Shown piece by piece: positions 44,653 to 54,761 of a stretch of 64,000 nucleotides of DNA. Origin of the DNA: an uncultured Sphingomonadaceae bacterium (GTDB taxonomy: Bacteria; Pseudomonadota; Alphaproteobacteria; Sphingomonadales; Sphingomonadaceae); NCBI GenBank assembly GCA_903871605.1, contig CAIQHF010000038.1, forward strand, positions 62,001 through 126,000, in the 5' to 3' direction. The translations under genes were made by a program, and so were the position numbers. Positions within the stretch are counted from its first letter, which is position 1. Each line of letters opens with the position of its first letter. The notes beneath the pieces are model-generated. The model worked only from the letters and a program-made list of their open reading frames with translations. It was not told the origin of the DNA and did no database searches.

Positions 44653-45852
44653 TCACCCCACGTGGCTTGAGCTGAGCGCCCTCAGCACATCCTGCCCGCC
44701 GCAAACGCCCACCAGCCGGTCGCCGTCGGTCAGCAGCACCGGGTGGCCCGATACCGACAGGATGCGGATCAGCGTCCTGACCGGGACGCTGGCGGGGCAG
44801 GCGACGATGCCCTCAGGGACGCTCGCGAGGGCTTCGGGATCGGCGAGCGCGGTCACCGCATAGGGTTGGTCGTCGAGCCGCACGTCTTCGCGGCCGGCGC
44901 CGACGCCGACGCAGTAGCGGGCGGCCTCGTCGAGAAGATGCCTGCCGTCGCGCACGGCCAGCAGGCGCATCGGGCGCATCACCGTCTCGCCGGTCATCAC
45001 GTTGAGCGGGTTCATGTGGCGCACGAACTCGGCGACATAGGGGGTGGCGGGGCGCAGCACGATGTCCTCGCCGGTGCCGCTCTGGATGATCCGCCCGCCC
45101 TCGAGGATCGTCACCCGGTCGCCGAGCTTCAGCGCCTCGTCGAGATCGTGGCTGACGAAGACGATCGTCTTCTGCACCTTGGCCTGCAGGTCGAGCAGCT
45201 CGTCCTGCAGCTTCGCCCGGATCAGCGGATCGAGCGCCGAAAAGGGCTCGTCCATCAGCAATATGTCGGCGTCGGTGGCGAAAGCGCGCGCGAGGCCGAC
45301 GCGCTGTTGCATGCCTCCCGATAGCTCGCCCGCATAGCGATCGGCCCAGGCGTCGAGCCCGACCAGCGCCAGCCGCTCGTCGACGATCCGCGTGATCTCG
45401 GGCCGCGGCGTGCCGCGCAGCTCGAGCCCGAAGGCGACATTCTCGCGCACCGTGCGCCACGGCAGCAGCCCGAATTGCTGGAACACCATCGCGATGCGGT
45501 GGCGGCGGATGTGGCGCAGCACGCTCTCGGGGCAGTTGGCGACGTCCTTCGATCCGACCCCGTCGCGCACCAGCACATGGCCGCGCGTCACCCGGTTGAG
45601 CCCGTTTGCGGCGCGCAGCAGCGTCGACTTGCCCGATCCGGACAGCCCCATCAGCACCGAGATCGTGCCCTGCTCGACAGCTAGGCTGGCGCCGGTGACG
45701 CCGAGCACGACGCCGGTCCTGCTGGCGATCGTCGCGCGGTCGGCGCCGCCGTCGAGCAGCGCCTGCGCGGCGGCGAGATCGGCCGCGCGGCGCCTGCCGC
45801 TGCTGTTGCAGAACAGGATGTCGACATCGCGGAATTCGAGCGCGACGGTCAT
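44653..45852 (-). CDS. choV: Choline/glycine betaine ABC importer, ATPase subunit
   Basis: ABC ATPase of the OpuA/ProV/ChoV type, 399 residues. Walker A is GLSGSGKST (near 69-77), the signature is LSGGMQQRVGLARA, and Walker B is DILLMDEPFSALDP. The N-terminal 60 residues before Walker A and the C-terminal CBS-like part (PEGIVACPASVPVRTLIRILSVSGHPVLLTDGDRLVGV) fit the osmolyte-importer subfamily. Its ATG overlaps the stop of the permease gene (ATGA at 45849-45852). The same frame stays open far upstream on this strand, but only the part from 45852 is coding. Probably induced by choline through the BetI-like operators at 47681/47771. Confidence 0.93.
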   Translation of the reverse strand: MTVALEFRDVDILFCNSSGRRRAADLAAAQALLDGGADRATIASRTGVVLGVTGASLAVEQGTISVLMGLSGSGKSTLLRAANGLNRVTRGHVLVRDGVGSKDVANCPESVLRHIRRHRIAMVFQQFGLLPWRTVRENVAFGLELRGTPRPEITRIVDERLALVGLDAWADRYAGELSGGMQQRVGLARAFATDADILLMDEPFSALDPLIRAKLQDELLDLQAKVQKTIVFVSHDLDEALKLGDRVTILEGGRIIQSGTGEDIVLRPATPYVAEFVRHMNPLNVMTGETVMRPMRLLAVRDGRHLLDEAARYCVGVGAGREDVRLDDQPYAVTALADPEALASVPEGIVACPASVPVRTLIRILSVSGHPVLLTDGDRLVGVCGGQDVLRALSSSHVG

Positions 45853-47651
45853 GGCCTGGCCTTCTGCGTGGTGCGCGTCATGCGGTCGAGGATGATCGCG
45901 ACGAGCACGATCGCGAAGCCCGCCTCGAAGCCCATGCCGACCTGCACCGTGTTGAGCGCGCGCACCACCGGCACGCCGAGCCCGCCCGCGCCGACCAGCG
46001 CCGCGATCACCACCATCGACAGGCTGAGCATGATGCATTGCGTCACCCCCGCGATGATCGACGGCGCGGCGGCGGGCAGCTCGACCTTGGTGAGCAATTG
46101 CCACGGCGTCGCGCCGAACGATTCGCCTGCCTCGATCAGCGGCCTGGGGACGGACAATATGCCCAATTGGGTGAGCCGGATCGGCGCCGGCAGCGCGAAG
46201 ATGATCGTCGAGATCAGCCCCGGCACCACGCCCAGCCCGAACAGCACCAGCGTCGGGATCAGATAGACGAACGTCGGCAGCGTCTGCATCAGATCGAGCG
46301 CGGGCTGGATGAACTGGAAGGCGCGCGGCCGGTGCCCCGCCCAGATGCCGACGGGCACGCCGATCAGCGTCGAGACGAACGCGGCGAACAGGACGAGCGA
46401 CAGCGTCTCCATCGTCGCTGCCCAATAGCCCTGGTTGATGATGAACAGCTGCGCGAGCAGCACGAAAATGACGAGCGGGACCGAACGCCGCAGATACCAG
46501 GCGAGCCCGCCGACCAGCGCGACGAACAGCAAGGGCGGGACGGCCGACAGCAGCGCGGTCAGCCCGTTGATCGACGAGCCGAGCACGAGCGTGACGAAAT
46601 CGAACAGGCCGTGATGCGCCTTGATGTCGTCGACCAGGCTGCTCATCCACTGGCCAACGGGGATCTTGTTCTCGGTAAGGAAGCCGCTGCCCGCGGCGGG
46701 CCTGAGCGAGGCGAGCACCGCGGGTTCGCCCGGCTTGCCGTCGACCGTCTGCACGCCGGCGAGCCAGGCGCGGAGCCTGTCGGGATGCGCGCGCAGCCAT
46801 TTGGTCGCCGCGACGCCGGGATCGCCAGTGTCGGTCACGGCCTGCATCAGCGCATTCTCGTCGCCGACCGCGAAGGCGAGATTGTGCAGCAGGCGGCCGA
46901 CATTGGGGCATTGCTTCACATAGCCCGCGCGCACGTCGGTCGAGACGGTGGCGCTGCCATAGTTTGGGCCGAACACGCTGTCGCCGCCCATCAGATAGCG
47001 CATCTTGAAACGGTCGTTCATCGGATGCGGCTGCCAGCCGAGGAAGACGATCGGCGCCTTGGTCCTCACCGATCTCTCGACCTCGGCGAGCATGCCCTGC
47101 TCGCTGCTCTCGATCAGCTGGAAATTGCCGAGGCCGAAATTGTTGGTGCGGATCATGCCGAGCACCAGCCGGTTGCCGTCGTTGCCCGGCTCGATCCCAT
47201 AGATTTTGTGGCCGAGCGGCCCCGCGAACTTCTGGATCGACGCGAAGTCCTTGAGGCCCTGGTCGTAGAGATAGGCGGGCACCGCGAGCGTGTAGCGCGC
47301 GTCTGCCAGGTTGACGCGGACGACCTCGACCGAATGGTCGGCGACGAACGGCTTGATGTCGGCGGTCTGCATCGGCATCCAATTGCCGAGGAAGACGTCG
47401 ACATCCTTGTTGCGCAGCCCGTTGAAGGTGACGGGCACCGACAGCACGGTGATCTTGGGCTGGTAGCCCAGTCCGGCGAGCAGCCGGGCGGTCAGCCCCG
47501 TCGTCGCGGTCACGTCCGCCCAGCCGACGTCGGACAGGCGCACCGCGGCGCAGGACGGCGGATCCGCGGCGGCGGCGGGCGCACCCGCGGCAAGCGCGAG
47601 CAGCAGCAGCGCCAACCGGGCCATCCATCCGATCGTCGTGCGATCCCTCAT
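45849..47651 (-). CDS. choW: Choline/glycine betaine ABC importer: binding protein fused to permease
   Basis: Single protein of 600 residues. After a signal peptide (ARLALLLLALAAGAPAAAA) comes a choline/betaine-binding domain (AAVRLSDVGWADVTATTGLTARLLAGLGYQ, DVFLGNWMPMQ, APIVFLGWQPHPMN) to about residue 310. A linker and six or so membrane helices with the ABC permease coupling loop (EAGESFGATPWQLLTKVELPAAAPSI) complete it. Normally ChoX and ChoW are separate; here the receptor is tethered to the outer face of the pore, N-terminally, unlike the C-terminal fusion of lactococcal OpuABC. Divergent from the betI-betB gene. Confidence 0.92.
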   Translation of the reverse strand: MRDRTTIGWMARLALLLLALAAGAPAAAADPPSCAAVRLSDVGWADVTATTGLTARLLAGLGYQPKITVLSVPVTFNGLRNKDVDVFLGNWMPMQTADIKPFVADHSVEVVRVNLADARYTLAVPAYLYDQGLKDFASIQKFAGPLGHKIYGIEPGNDGNRLVLGMIRTNNFGLGNFQLIESSEQGMLAEVERSVRTKAPIVFLGWQPHPMNDRFKMRYLMGGDSVFGPNYGSATVSTDVRAGYVKQCPNVGRLLHNLAFAVGDENALMQAVTDTGDPGVAATKWLRAHPDRLRAWLAGVQTVDGKPGEPAVLASLRPAAGSGFLTENKIPVGQWMSSLVDDIKAHHGLFDFVTLVLGSSINGLTALLSAVPPLLFVALVGGLAWYLRRSVPLVIFVLLAQLFIINQGYWAATMETLSLVLFAAFVSTLIGVPVGIWAGHRPRAFQFIQPALDLMQTLPTFVYLIPTLVLFGLGVVPGLISTIIFALPAPIRLTQLGILSVPRPLIEAGESFGATPWQLLTKVELPAAAPSIIAGVTQCIMLSLSMVVIAALVGAGGLGVPVVRALNTVQVGMGFEAGFAIVLVAIILDRMTRTTQKARP

Positions 47652-47680
47652 TTGGCGATTCCCCCAGCCCCAACGTCGAA

Positions 47681-47696
47681 TTGACTAAAAGTTCAA
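47681..47696. promoter_or_regulatory. Candidate BetI-type operator before the choline importer
   Basis: TTGACTAAAAGTTCAA, a 16-bp dyad (TTGA-N8-TCAA) 29 bases upstream of the importer start codon on the minus strand. It matches in length and outer bases the sites at 47771, 54660 and 54762. Repression by the BetI-like domain encoded next door is inferred. Confidence 0.6.
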
Positions 47697-47770
47697 CAAA
47701 ACTGCAAGGACGAAGTGCAGCGGGCTCGCGATTGCGCTTTTCAGGCCCGCCGCATCTCGGTATCACAGCA

Positions 47771-47786
47771 TTGAACGTCCGTTCAG
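47771..47786. promoter_or_regulatory. Candidate BetI-type operator at the betI-betB start
   Basis: TTGAACGTCCGTTCAG, arms TTGAACG/CGTTCA(G) around TC, ending 10 bases before the GTG start and running into the ribosome-binding AGGAGAAGG. The similarity to known BetI sites (TTGAACGTCC-like) supports autoregulation. Its position over the leader would block transcription or early elongation. Confidence 0.68.
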
Positions 47787-47796
47787 GAGAAGGTGC

Positions 47797-49827
47797 GTGC
47801 GGCAGACGGCGGCGATCCCCGCGGGCGATGACAAGCGCTCGCGCCAGCTGATCGAAGTGACCATAGACAGCCTCGCCGAGGTCGGCTTCGTCGGCACCAC
47901 GCTGGCGCAGGTCGCCGGGCGCGCGGGCGTCTCGCCGGGGCTGGTCGCGCATTATTTCGGCGACAAGGACGGGCTGCTCGAGGCGGCGTTCCGCTCGCTC
48001 GCCGCCCGGCTCGGCGACAATATGCTCGTCCGCCTCGCGCAGGCGGGCGATGCGCGGGCGCGGCTGCAGGCGGTGATCGACGCCAATCTCGGCCCGCAGG
48101 AGGTCGAGGATCGCACCAGCAAGGTGTGGCTCGCCTTCTGGGGCCAGGTGCTCCACATGCCGCGTCTGCTGCGCATCCAGCGCGTGTATCAACGGCGCAT
48201 GCTGTCCAACCTGCGCCATGCGCTGCGGCAGCTGCTGCCCGCCGACGAGGTGCCGCGCGTTGCGGCGATGATCGCGGCGATGATCGATGGGGTGTGGCTG
48301 CGCGGTGCGCTCTCGGGCTGGACCGAGACCGACAGCGAGACCGCGCGCGCGATGCTCGGCTCGTTCGTCGACAACCATATCGGCAGCCTGCCGCCACGCC
48401 CGGGCGCGCAGCGCGCACGGCCGGCCACGCTGTCGCCGGTCAACCCCGCGACCGGCGAGACGCTCGCGTCGATCGCGGTCACGACGCCCGAGACACTCGA
48501 CGCGAAGGTGGCGCGCGCCAAGGCGGCGCAGGTCGAATGGGCCGCGCTCATGCCCGTCGAGCGCGGACGTGTGCTGCGCAGGGCCGCCGACATATTGCGC
48601 GCGCGCAATGGCGAGCTCGCCCGGCTCGAGACGCAGAATACGGGCAAGCCGATCCAGGAGACCGAGGCGGTCGACGTGCTGTCGGGCGCGGACTGCCTCG
48701 AATATTTTGCCGGGGTCGCAGCCACGATCGCGGGACAGCATCTCGATCTGGGCGCGGGCGCGTTCGGCTTTACGCGCCGCGAGCCGCTGGGCGTCGTCGC
48801 GGGCGTCGGCGCGTGGAACTACCCGCTGCAGATCGCCTGCTGGAAGGCGGCGCCCGCGCTCGCCTGCGGCAATGCGATGATCTTCAAGCCCGCCGAGCAG
48901 ACCCCGCTCACCGCCGCGGCTCTCGAAGACGTGTTCCGCGAGGCGGGTCTGCCCGACGGCGTGTTCCAGGTCGTGCAGGGCTATGGCGATCTCGGCCGTG
49001 CGATGGTCGAGCATCGGGACATCGCCAAGGTGTCGCTCACCGGATCGGTGCCGACCGGGCGTGCGGTGATGGCGGCCGCGGCGAAGGGCCTGAAGGCGGT
49101 GACGCTCGAGCTAGGCGGCAAGTCGCCGCTGATCGTGTTCGCCGATGCCGACGTCGACAATGCGGTGTCAGGCGCGATGCTCGCCAATTTCTATTCGAGC
49201 GGGCAGGTCTGCTCGAACGGCACGCGCGTTTTCGTCCAGCGCCCGATCCTCGCGCGCTTCCTCGAGGCGCTGACCGCGCGCACCGCCAGGCTCCGCATCG
49301 GCGACCCGCTCGATCCCGCGACCCAGATCGGCCCGCTCGTCTCCGAGGCGCAGATGGATCTGGTGCTCGGCCATATCGGTCGCGCGCGGCGCGAGGGCGT
49401 GCGGCTGGTGGCGGGCGGGCGCCGGCTGACCGAGGGCGCGCTCGGCCGCGGCTATTTCGTCGAGCCGACGATCTTCGAAGCGAGCGACGACGGCGCCGCG
49501 ATCGTCCGCGACGAGGTGTTCGGCCCGGTGATGACCGTGCTCGGTTTCGACGACGAGGCCGAGGTGGTCGCCCGCGCCAACGACACCGAATTCGGTCTCG
49601 CCGCGGGTGTCTTCACGCAGGATCTGACACGCGCCCACCGCGTGATCGCGAAGCTCGACGCGGGGACGTGCTGGGTCAACCAGTATAACATCACCCCCGT
49701 CGAGATGCCGTTCGGCGGCGTCAAGGCGTCGGGAATCGGGCGCGAGAACGGGCTGGCAGCGATCGAACATTATACGCGGATCAAGAGCGTCTATGTCGCG
49801 ATGACCGGCATCGACTGCCCCTATTGA
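47797..49827 (+). CDS. betB: BetI repressor - betaine aldehyde dehydrogenase BetB fusion
   Basis: One frame of 676 residues. Residues 1-200 are a complete TetR-type BetI ([50 protein letters not shown], then [34 protein letters not shown]). From about 207 ([14 protein letters not shown]) to the end lies BetB, with Asn341 (GAWNYPLQ), Glu438 ([10 protein letters not shown]) and Cys472 ([13 protein letters not shown]). BetB lacks only its first 20 or so residues; no stop and no separate start lies between. The GTG start follows CAGGAGAAGG. BetI normally senses choline, and BetB makes glycine betaine from betaine aldehyde. Followed by betA. Confidence 0.93.
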   Translation: MRQTAAIPAGDDKRSRQLIEVTIDSLAEVGFVGTTLAQVAGRAGVSPGLVAHYFGDKDGLLEAAFRSLAARLGDNMLVRLAQAGDARARLQAVIDANLGPQEVEDRTSKVWLAFWGQVLHMPRLLRIQRVYQRRMLSNLRHALRQLLPADEVPRVAAMIAAMIDGVWLRGALSGWTETDSETARAMLGSFVDNHIGSLPPRPGAQRARPATLSPVNPATGETLASIAVTTPETLDAKVARAKAAQVEWAALMPVERGRVLRRAADILRARNGELARLETQNTGKPIQETEAVDVLSGADCLEYFAGVAATIAGQHLDLGAGAFGFTRREPLGVVAGVGAWNYPLQIACWKAAPALACGNAMIFKPAEQTPLTAAALEDVFREAGLPDGVFQVVQGYGDLGRAMVEHRDIAKVSLTGSVPTGRAVMAAAAKGLKAVTLELGGKSPLIVFADADVDNAVSGAMLANFYSSGQVCSNGTRVFVQRPILARFLEALTARTARLRIGDPLDPATQIGPLVSEAQMDLVLGHIGRARREGVRLVAGGRRLTEGALGRGYFVEPTIFEASDDGAAIVRDEVFGPVMTVLGFDDEAEVVARANDTEFGLAAGVFTQDLTRAHRVIAKLDAGTCWVNQYNITPVEMPFGGVKASGIGRENGLAAIEHYTRIKSVYVAMTGIDCPY

Positions 49828-49838
49828 GCGACGCGCGG

Positions 49839-51497
49839 ATGACCGAGACCTTCGACTATATCATCGTCGGCGCGGGGTCCGCCGGCTGCGTGCTCGCCGA
49901 TCGGCTGAGCGCCGGCGGCCAGGCGACCGTGCTGCTGCTCGAATATGGCGGATCGGACCGCTCGGTGGTGATCCAGATGCCGAGCGCGCTGTCGATCCCG
50001 ATGAACCGCGATCGCTACAATTGGCGCTACGAGACCGAGCCCGAGCCGCATCTCGGCGGGCGACGGATGCACACGCCGCGCGGCAAGGTGATCGGCGGCT
50101 CGTCGTCGATCAACGGGATGGTCTATGTGCGTGGCAACCCGATGGATTTCGAGCGCTGGCGAAGCGAGGGCGCGGCGGGCTGGGGCTATGCCGACGTGCT
50201 GCCCTATTTCCGGCGCGCCGAAATGCGCGAGGAGGGCGGCGACGGCTATCGCGGGGGCGAGGGCAGGCTCCACACGCGCTACGGCGCGATGCGCAATCCG
50301 CTCTATCGGGCGTTCCTGAACGCCGCCGAGCAGGCGGGCTATCCACTCACCGACGATATCAATGGCGGGCAGCAGGAGGGCTTCGGCCGGATGGACATGA
50401 CGGTCCACAAGGGCCGTCGCTGGAGCGCCGCCAACGCCTATCTGAGGCCCGCCCTGGCGCGGCCCAACCTCAGGCTGGTCACCCACGCGCTCGCCGACCG
50501 CATCCTGTTCGAGGGGCGCCGCGCGGTCGGAATCGCCTATCGGCGCGGCGCCAGCGAGCACCACGCGATGGCGCGGCGCGAGCTGATCGTCTCAGGCGGG
50601 CCGATCAATTCGCCGCAGCTTCTCAAGCTCTCGGGCGTCGGCCCCGCCGACGAGCTGCGCGCGCTCGGCATCCCCGTCGTCCACGACCTGCCGGGGGTGG
50701 GGGAGAATCTGCAGGACCATCTCGAATTCTATTTCCAGATGGAATGCACGCAGCCGGTGTCGCTCTTCTCGGCGATGAACCCATGGTCGAAGGCGGCGAT
50801 CGGCGCGCGCTGGCTGCTCCGCAAGGACGGGCTGGGGGCGACCAACCATTTCGAGAGCTGCGGCTTCATCCGCAGTCGCGCCGGCATCCGTTACCCCGAC
50901 ATCCAGTTCCACTTCCTTCCGCTCGCGGTCGCCTATGACGGCAGCACGATGGCCGAGGGGCATGGCTATCAGGCGCATGTCGGGCCGATGCGGTCGAAGA
51001 GCCGCGGCCATGTCCGGCTACGCAGCACGGACGCCGCCGAGAAGCCGCTGATCCGCTTCAACTATATGAGCCACCCCGACGACTGGACCGAGATGCGCGC
51101 CTGCGTCCGCCTGACGCGCGAGATCTTCGCACAACGGGCGCTCGCGCCGTTCACCGGCCGCGAGCTCCAGCCCGGCGCCGATGTCGTCACCGACGAGGCG
51201 ATCGACGCCTTCGTGCGCGACAAGGTGGAGAGCGCCTATCATCCCTCGTGCACCTGCAAGATTGGCGGCGACGACGATCCCATGGCGGTGGTCGACGCCG
51301 AGTTGCGCGTGCGCGGGGTCGAGGGGCTGCGCGTGGTCGATTCGTCGGTGATGCCGTCGGTGACGACGGGCAATCTCAACGCGCCGACGATCATGATCGG
51401 CGAGAAGGGGGCGGACCACATCCTCGGCCGCGGGCTGCTCGCGCCGTCCAACGCGCACTATCATCGCGCCGAGCGCTGGGAGAGCGCGCAGCGCTGA
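49839..51497 (+). CDS. betA: Choline dehydrogenase
   Basis: GMC oxidoreductase of 552 residues oxidising choline to betaine aldehyde at the membrane. FAD-binding [20 protein letters not shown] is at the N-terminus, [14 protein letters not shown] and [17 protein letters not shown] are the two GMC signatures, and [11 protein letters not shown] holds the catalytic His468. The C-terminal [27 protein letters not shown] is BetA-typical. It starts 11 bases after the fusion gene; a TTG overlapping that stop (49824) would add five residues. Its product is the substrate of the BetB half of the preceding protein. Confidence 0.95.
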   Translation: MTETFDYIIVGAGSAGCVLADRLSAGGQATVLLLEYGGSDRSVVIQMPSALSIPMNRDRYNWRYETEPEPHLGGRRMHTPRGKVIGGSSSINGMVYVRGNPMDFERWRSEGAAGWGYADVLPYFRRAEMREEGGDGYRGGEGRLHTRYGAMRNPLYRAFLNAAEQAGYPLTDDINGGQQEGFGRMDMTVHKGRRWSAANAYLRPALARPNLRLVTHALADRILFEGRRAVGIAYRRGASEHHAMARRELIVSGGPINSPQLLKLSGVGPADELRALGIPVVHDLPGVGENLQDHLEFYFQMECTQPVSLFSAMNPWSKAAIGARWLLRKDGLGATNHFESCGFIRSRAGIRYPDIQFHFLPLAVAYDGSTMAEGHGYQAHVGPMRSKSRGHVRLRSTDAAEKPLIRFNYMSHPDDWTEMRACVRLTREIFAQRALAPFTGRELQPGADVVTDEAIDAFVRDKVESAYHPSCTCKIGGDDDPMAVVDAELRVRGVEGLRVVDSSVMPSVTTGNLNAPTIMIGEKGADHILGRGLLAPSNAHYHRAERWESAQR

Positions 51498-51501
51498 GGC
51501 G

Positions 51502-52542
51502 TCAGCGCGCGAGCATCTCTTGCGGTGCGACGACCCAGCCGCGATCGGCGCCGAGCGGCGGCGTCAGTTTCGCCGCGGCCTCGCTCGCCGCGCGTCGCGT
51601 CCGTTCGCCGCGCAGCGCAGGCGTCGCGCTGCCGTGGCGATCCACCCAGATACGTACGCCGCCCGCGTAGAACAGCATCGGCCAGTCGCTCGGGCTGTCG
51701 CCGGCGGCGAGGACCGGGCGGCGGACCGGATCGATATAGGCCTGGATGCCGCCGACCTTGCCCTCGTACCAGGTGAGCGGCGTCCACAGCGTCGGCGTCA
51801 TCACCATCCGCGCGTGGCGGGCGGGCGTGTAGGCGGCATCGAGGAAATGCCCCGCGGCGATCTGCTGCCGCGCGGTCGTGACGCTGCCGTCAGCGGGATC
51901 GCGCAGCAGCAGCGTGACGCCGATCACGTCCTGCGGCGCGATGTCGAGCCCGTAGCGCGGATCGGCGGCAACCATCCGTGCCAGCTCCTCCGAGGCGGCA
52001 GTGACCAGATAGACACGCACACCATGCGTGCGCAGATAGGCGAAGAGCTGGCGCTGCGCGGCCATCACGCGCGGCGGCATCACCGTGTCGGACACCGTCC
52101 TCCCGTCCACCCGGTAGCGCACCGGGATCGGTTTCGCGCCGGCGATCATCCGGTCGACCTCGCGCTTGAGCGTGCCGAGCGGAATCCCCGAGAAGATCTG
52201 CGCCACCCAGGGGTAGCAGAGCTTGTCGTCGACGTCGCAGAGGCGCCGGTAATAGCCGTAGAGGCTCTCGCCCGGGCGCAGCGGGATCGGCGCGAGCGCC
52301 GGGTCGAGCTTCGCGGCGGACAGCATCCCCTCATTTTCGAGATAGGGGAGCAGCGCCTCCTCGATATCGTATTTCCAGCTGGTATTGTCGCCGTCGAAGG
52401 TGGCGTAGGAGCCCGCCGGGGCATGGTCGACCGCGGCCTCGATCGACGCGCGCGCGGCCTGCGGCCACAGGTCGAGCGGCGTCGCGACGGCGGCGGCCGG
52501 CAACAGCGCGCCGACCATCCAAGCCAGCAGCGCGCGCCTCAC
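51502..52542 (-). CDS. pchP: Phosphorylcholine phosphatase (HAD superfamily)
   Basis: Exported HAD phosphatase of 346 residues with a signal peptide (LLAWMVGALLPAAAVA). Motif I with following residues, FDGDNTSWKYDIEEALLPYLEN (nucleophile Asp50 and Asp52), is nearly that of Pseudomonas PchP, and the late LAAGDSPSDWPML supplies motif IV acids. It removes phosphate from phosphocholine in the periplasm, giving choline for the importer. The ATG overlaps the stop of the phospholipase C gene by 4 bases, and its end is convergent with betA across 4 bases. Confidence 0.92.
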   Translation of the reverse strand: MRRALLAWMVGALLPAAAVATPLDLWPQAARASIEAAVDHAPAGSYATFDGDNTSWKYDIEEALLPYLENEGMLSAAKLDPALAPIPLRPGESLYGYYRRLCDVDDKLCYPWVAQIFSGIPLGTLKREVDRMIAGAKPIPVRYRVDGRTVSDTVMPPRVMAAQRQLFAYLRTHGVRVYLVTAASEELARMVAADPRYGLDIAPQDVIGVTLLLRDPADGSVTTARQQIAAGHFLDAAYTPARHARMVMTPTLWTPLTWYEGKVGGIQAYIDPVRRPVLAAGDSPSDWPMLFYAGGVRIWVDRHGSATPALRGERTRRAASEAAAKLTPPLGADRGWVVAPQEMLAR

Positions 52543-54605
52543 GCCATCGTCGCCTGCCCGATCGCGGGATCCGATCGGCTCGGCCGTCCCGTCTCGACAT
52601 GGCCGGCGAAGCGGCGGCTCCAGCCCGTGCCCGGCTGCTCGACGGCGAAATCATACCAATGGTCGCTCGCCGCGACCGGATAGCGCAGCGTCCGGCTCGC
52701 GCCGGGCGCCAGCGTCACGGTCCGGTGCATGCCGCCATAGGCGATCGGCCGCAACGCAAGCGTCGTCGGCGCCGCACCATGGTTGGCGAGATGGACGAGG
52801 ATCGTGTCGCCGTCCGCCGACGGGTCGATAGACGCGAGCGCCGATCGCTCGCCGTGGCCGTCGCCGGCAAAGCCGCGCAGGAAGCCATTGGGCCCGTGCA
52901 CCGCGACCGCATAGGGCCGGCGGGTGGAGAGACCGGGCAGCGTGTCGGCGAGCGCGGTGCCGGCGGCGAGGCTGTAGCTCCACGGGCCGACATGCTGGTC
53001 GGGCGCATAGGCGGTGAACACCGCGCCCGCAGCGCCGTCGTTGACGAAGGCGAGCGTCAATCCGCCATCGGCCCCCGCAGGGCGCTCGTGGACATGCAGC
53101 CGATAGGGCAGCGCGCGCGCCGGCCGCTGACCCGGTTCCTGGAGCGGCAGCGTGCCATGCGCCGGGATGGCGGGCGGCGGCAGCTTGGCCTCGGCCATCA
53201 CGCGCTGCATCGCGTCGGCCGTGCGGGGCAGCACGCCCAGCGCCGAGCCGTCGGCATCGGCGAAATCGAACATCGTGGTGAGGTCGCCCGTCACCATCCG
53301 GCGCCAGGGGCTGATATTGGGCTCCATCACGCCGAAGCGCCGCTCGAGGAAGCGGATCACCGAGGTGTGGTCGAACAGCTGCGAATTGACCCAGCCGCCA
53401 CGCGACCAGGGCGAGACGACGATCAGCGGCACGCGTGGGCCGAGCCCGACCGCCTGGCCGCGATAATCCTCGCCTTGCGGATCGACGCTGCTCTTGCCCT
53501 GCGCCGCGGTGAGCGCGGGGACGGGCGGGGGGACATGATCGAAAAATCCGTCATTCTCGTCGTAATTGAGGATCAGCGCGGTCTTCGCCCAAACCTCGGG
53601 ATTGGCGACGAGCGCCGCGATCAGCCTGGCGGTGAGCGACTCGCCGAGCGCGGGCGGCGCCTCGGGATGCTCGGAATATTTGGTGGGCGCCACGATCCAC
53701 GAGACCTGCGGTAGCGTCCCGCCGGCGACGTCAGCGGCAAAGGCGGCTACGAGATGCTCGGCCTGGCTCTGCTCGGCGTTGGCGGCGGTTGAGCCGGCGA
53801 CGATCGAGCGGCCGCGTTGATAGAGAATATGGTCGGCCGGCAGGCCGCGGAAGCGCTTGAAGAAGGCGAGCGAGTTGTCGCCGAAATTGTCATATTCCTG
53901 GTAGAGCTTCCACGAGACGCCCGAGGCCTGGAGGCGTTCGGCGTAGGTCGTCCAGCCCGCGGCTTCGAAGCCGGGCTTGTCCTTTGCGGCGTCGCCGGTC
54001 CAGTTGGCGTCGTCGGCGTTGGAGACCGCCTGCGCACCCGCATCGCCGACCGACAGCCCGCTGGTGCCGGTGAACAGGAACATGCGGTTGGGGTTGGTCG
54101 GGCCGTGGATCGAGGCATGATAGCCGTCGGCGATCGTGAAGGCGTCGGCGAGCGCGTGATAATAGGGGATGTCCGCGCGGCGGAAATGCGCCATCGTCAG
54201 CGGCGTCTTGTGCTTGACCCAGACGTCGTAGTTCGCCCACTCGGCGGCGTCGCCCTTCCAGCTATGATCGAGGCTCTTGATCAGCTGTCCGCTGGTCGTC
54301 GCGCTGTCCATGTGGAAGGGCAGCAGTTCGCCTAGACCATCGGCGCCGGGCTGGTGGAACACGCTCCTGCCGCCGCGCAGCGTCACCGGACGCGGATCGC
54401 CATAGCCGCGCACGCCGGCGAGCGTGCCGAAATAATGATCGAACGAGCGGTTCTCCTGCATCAGGATCACGACATGCTCGACGTCGCGGATCGATCCGGT
54501 GCGGCGGTTGGCGGGCAGCGTCAGCGCCTGTGCGACGCCGGCGGGCAGCGTGCCCGCGGCCACCATCGCGGCGACGGCCTTGAGAAGGTCACGACGGTCC
54601 GTCAT
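52539..54605 (-). CDS. Phosphocholine-specific phospholipase C, Tat-exported
   Basis: Phospholipase C of the PlcH/PlcN acid-phosphatase-like family, 688 residues. A Tat signal (TDRRDLLKAVAAMVAAGTLPAG) is followed by the active-site region VEHVVILMQENRSFDHYFGTLAGVRGYGDPR, then LNYDENDGFFDHVPPPVPA and PLIVVSPWSRGGWV. C-terminal Ig-like segments end in HVETGRPSRSDPAIG. It cleaves phosphatidylcholine or sphingomyelin to phosphocholine, which PchP then dephosphorylates. Two TTGA-N8-TCAA dyads lie upstream, linking it to choline control. Confidence 0.94.
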   Translation of the reverse strand: MTDRRDLLKAVAAMVAAGTLPAGVAQALTLPANRRTGSIRDVEHVVILMQENRSFDHYFGTLAGVRGYGDPRPVTLRGGRSVFHQPGADGLGELLPFHMDSATTSGQLIKSLDHSWKGDAAEWANYDVWVKHKTPLTMAHFRRADIPYYHALADAFTIADGYHASIHGPTNPNRMFLFTGTSGLSVGDAGAQAVSNADDANWTGDAAKDKPGFEAAGWTTYAERLQASGVSWKLYQEYDNFGDNSLAFFKRFRGLPADHILYQRGRSIVAGSTAANAEQSQAEHLVAAFAADVAGGTLPQVSWIVAPTKYSEHPEAPPALGESLTARLIAALVANPEVWAKTALILNYDENDGFFDHVPPPVPALTAAQGKSSVDPQGEDYRGQAVGLGPRVPLIVVSPWSRGGWVNSQLFDHTSVIRFLERRFGVMEPNISPWRRMVTGDLTTMFDFADADGSALGVLPRTADAMQRVMAEAKLPPPAIPAHGTLPLQEPGQRPARALPYRLHVHERPAGADGGLTLAFVNDGAAGAVFTAYAPDQHVGPWSYSLAAGTALADTLPGLSTRRPYAVAVHGPNGFLRGFAGDGHGERSALASIDPSADGDTILVHLANHGAAPTTLALRPIAYGGMHRTVTLAPGASRTLRYPVAASDHWYDFAVEQPGTGWSRRFAGHVETGRPSRSDPAIGQATMA

Positions 54606-54659
54606 CGGGGAACGCCTCCATGCGCGTGGATCGCAGCGAAGCCTGCGTCCTAACCCGGA

Positions 54660-54675
54660 TTGAATATGCGCTCAA
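54660..54675. promoter_or_regulatory. Candidate BetI-type operator upstream of phospholipase C (proximal)
   Basis: TTGAATATGCGCTCAA, 54 bases before the phospholipase start codon. On the minus strand its TTGAGC, followed after 17 bases by TAGGAC, could serve as a weak promoter, so a bound repressor would cover the -35 element. Confidence 0.5.
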
Positions 54676-54761
54676 GCGGCGGTGCGGCGGACGGCCGCGC
54701 GTGGCTGCCACCGATCCTGCGCGCTGCCGATGCCGTCAACGCGGCAAAGCCCGCGCCGCGA

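Noticed and set aside
44653-49014. A single 1453-codon minus-strand frame covering importer and bet genes
   Set aside because: Only its last 399 codons (from 45852) encode the ATPase. The rest is arginine-rich antisense or out-of-frame sequence over the permease and BetI-BetB genes, which have clear family sequence in their own frames.
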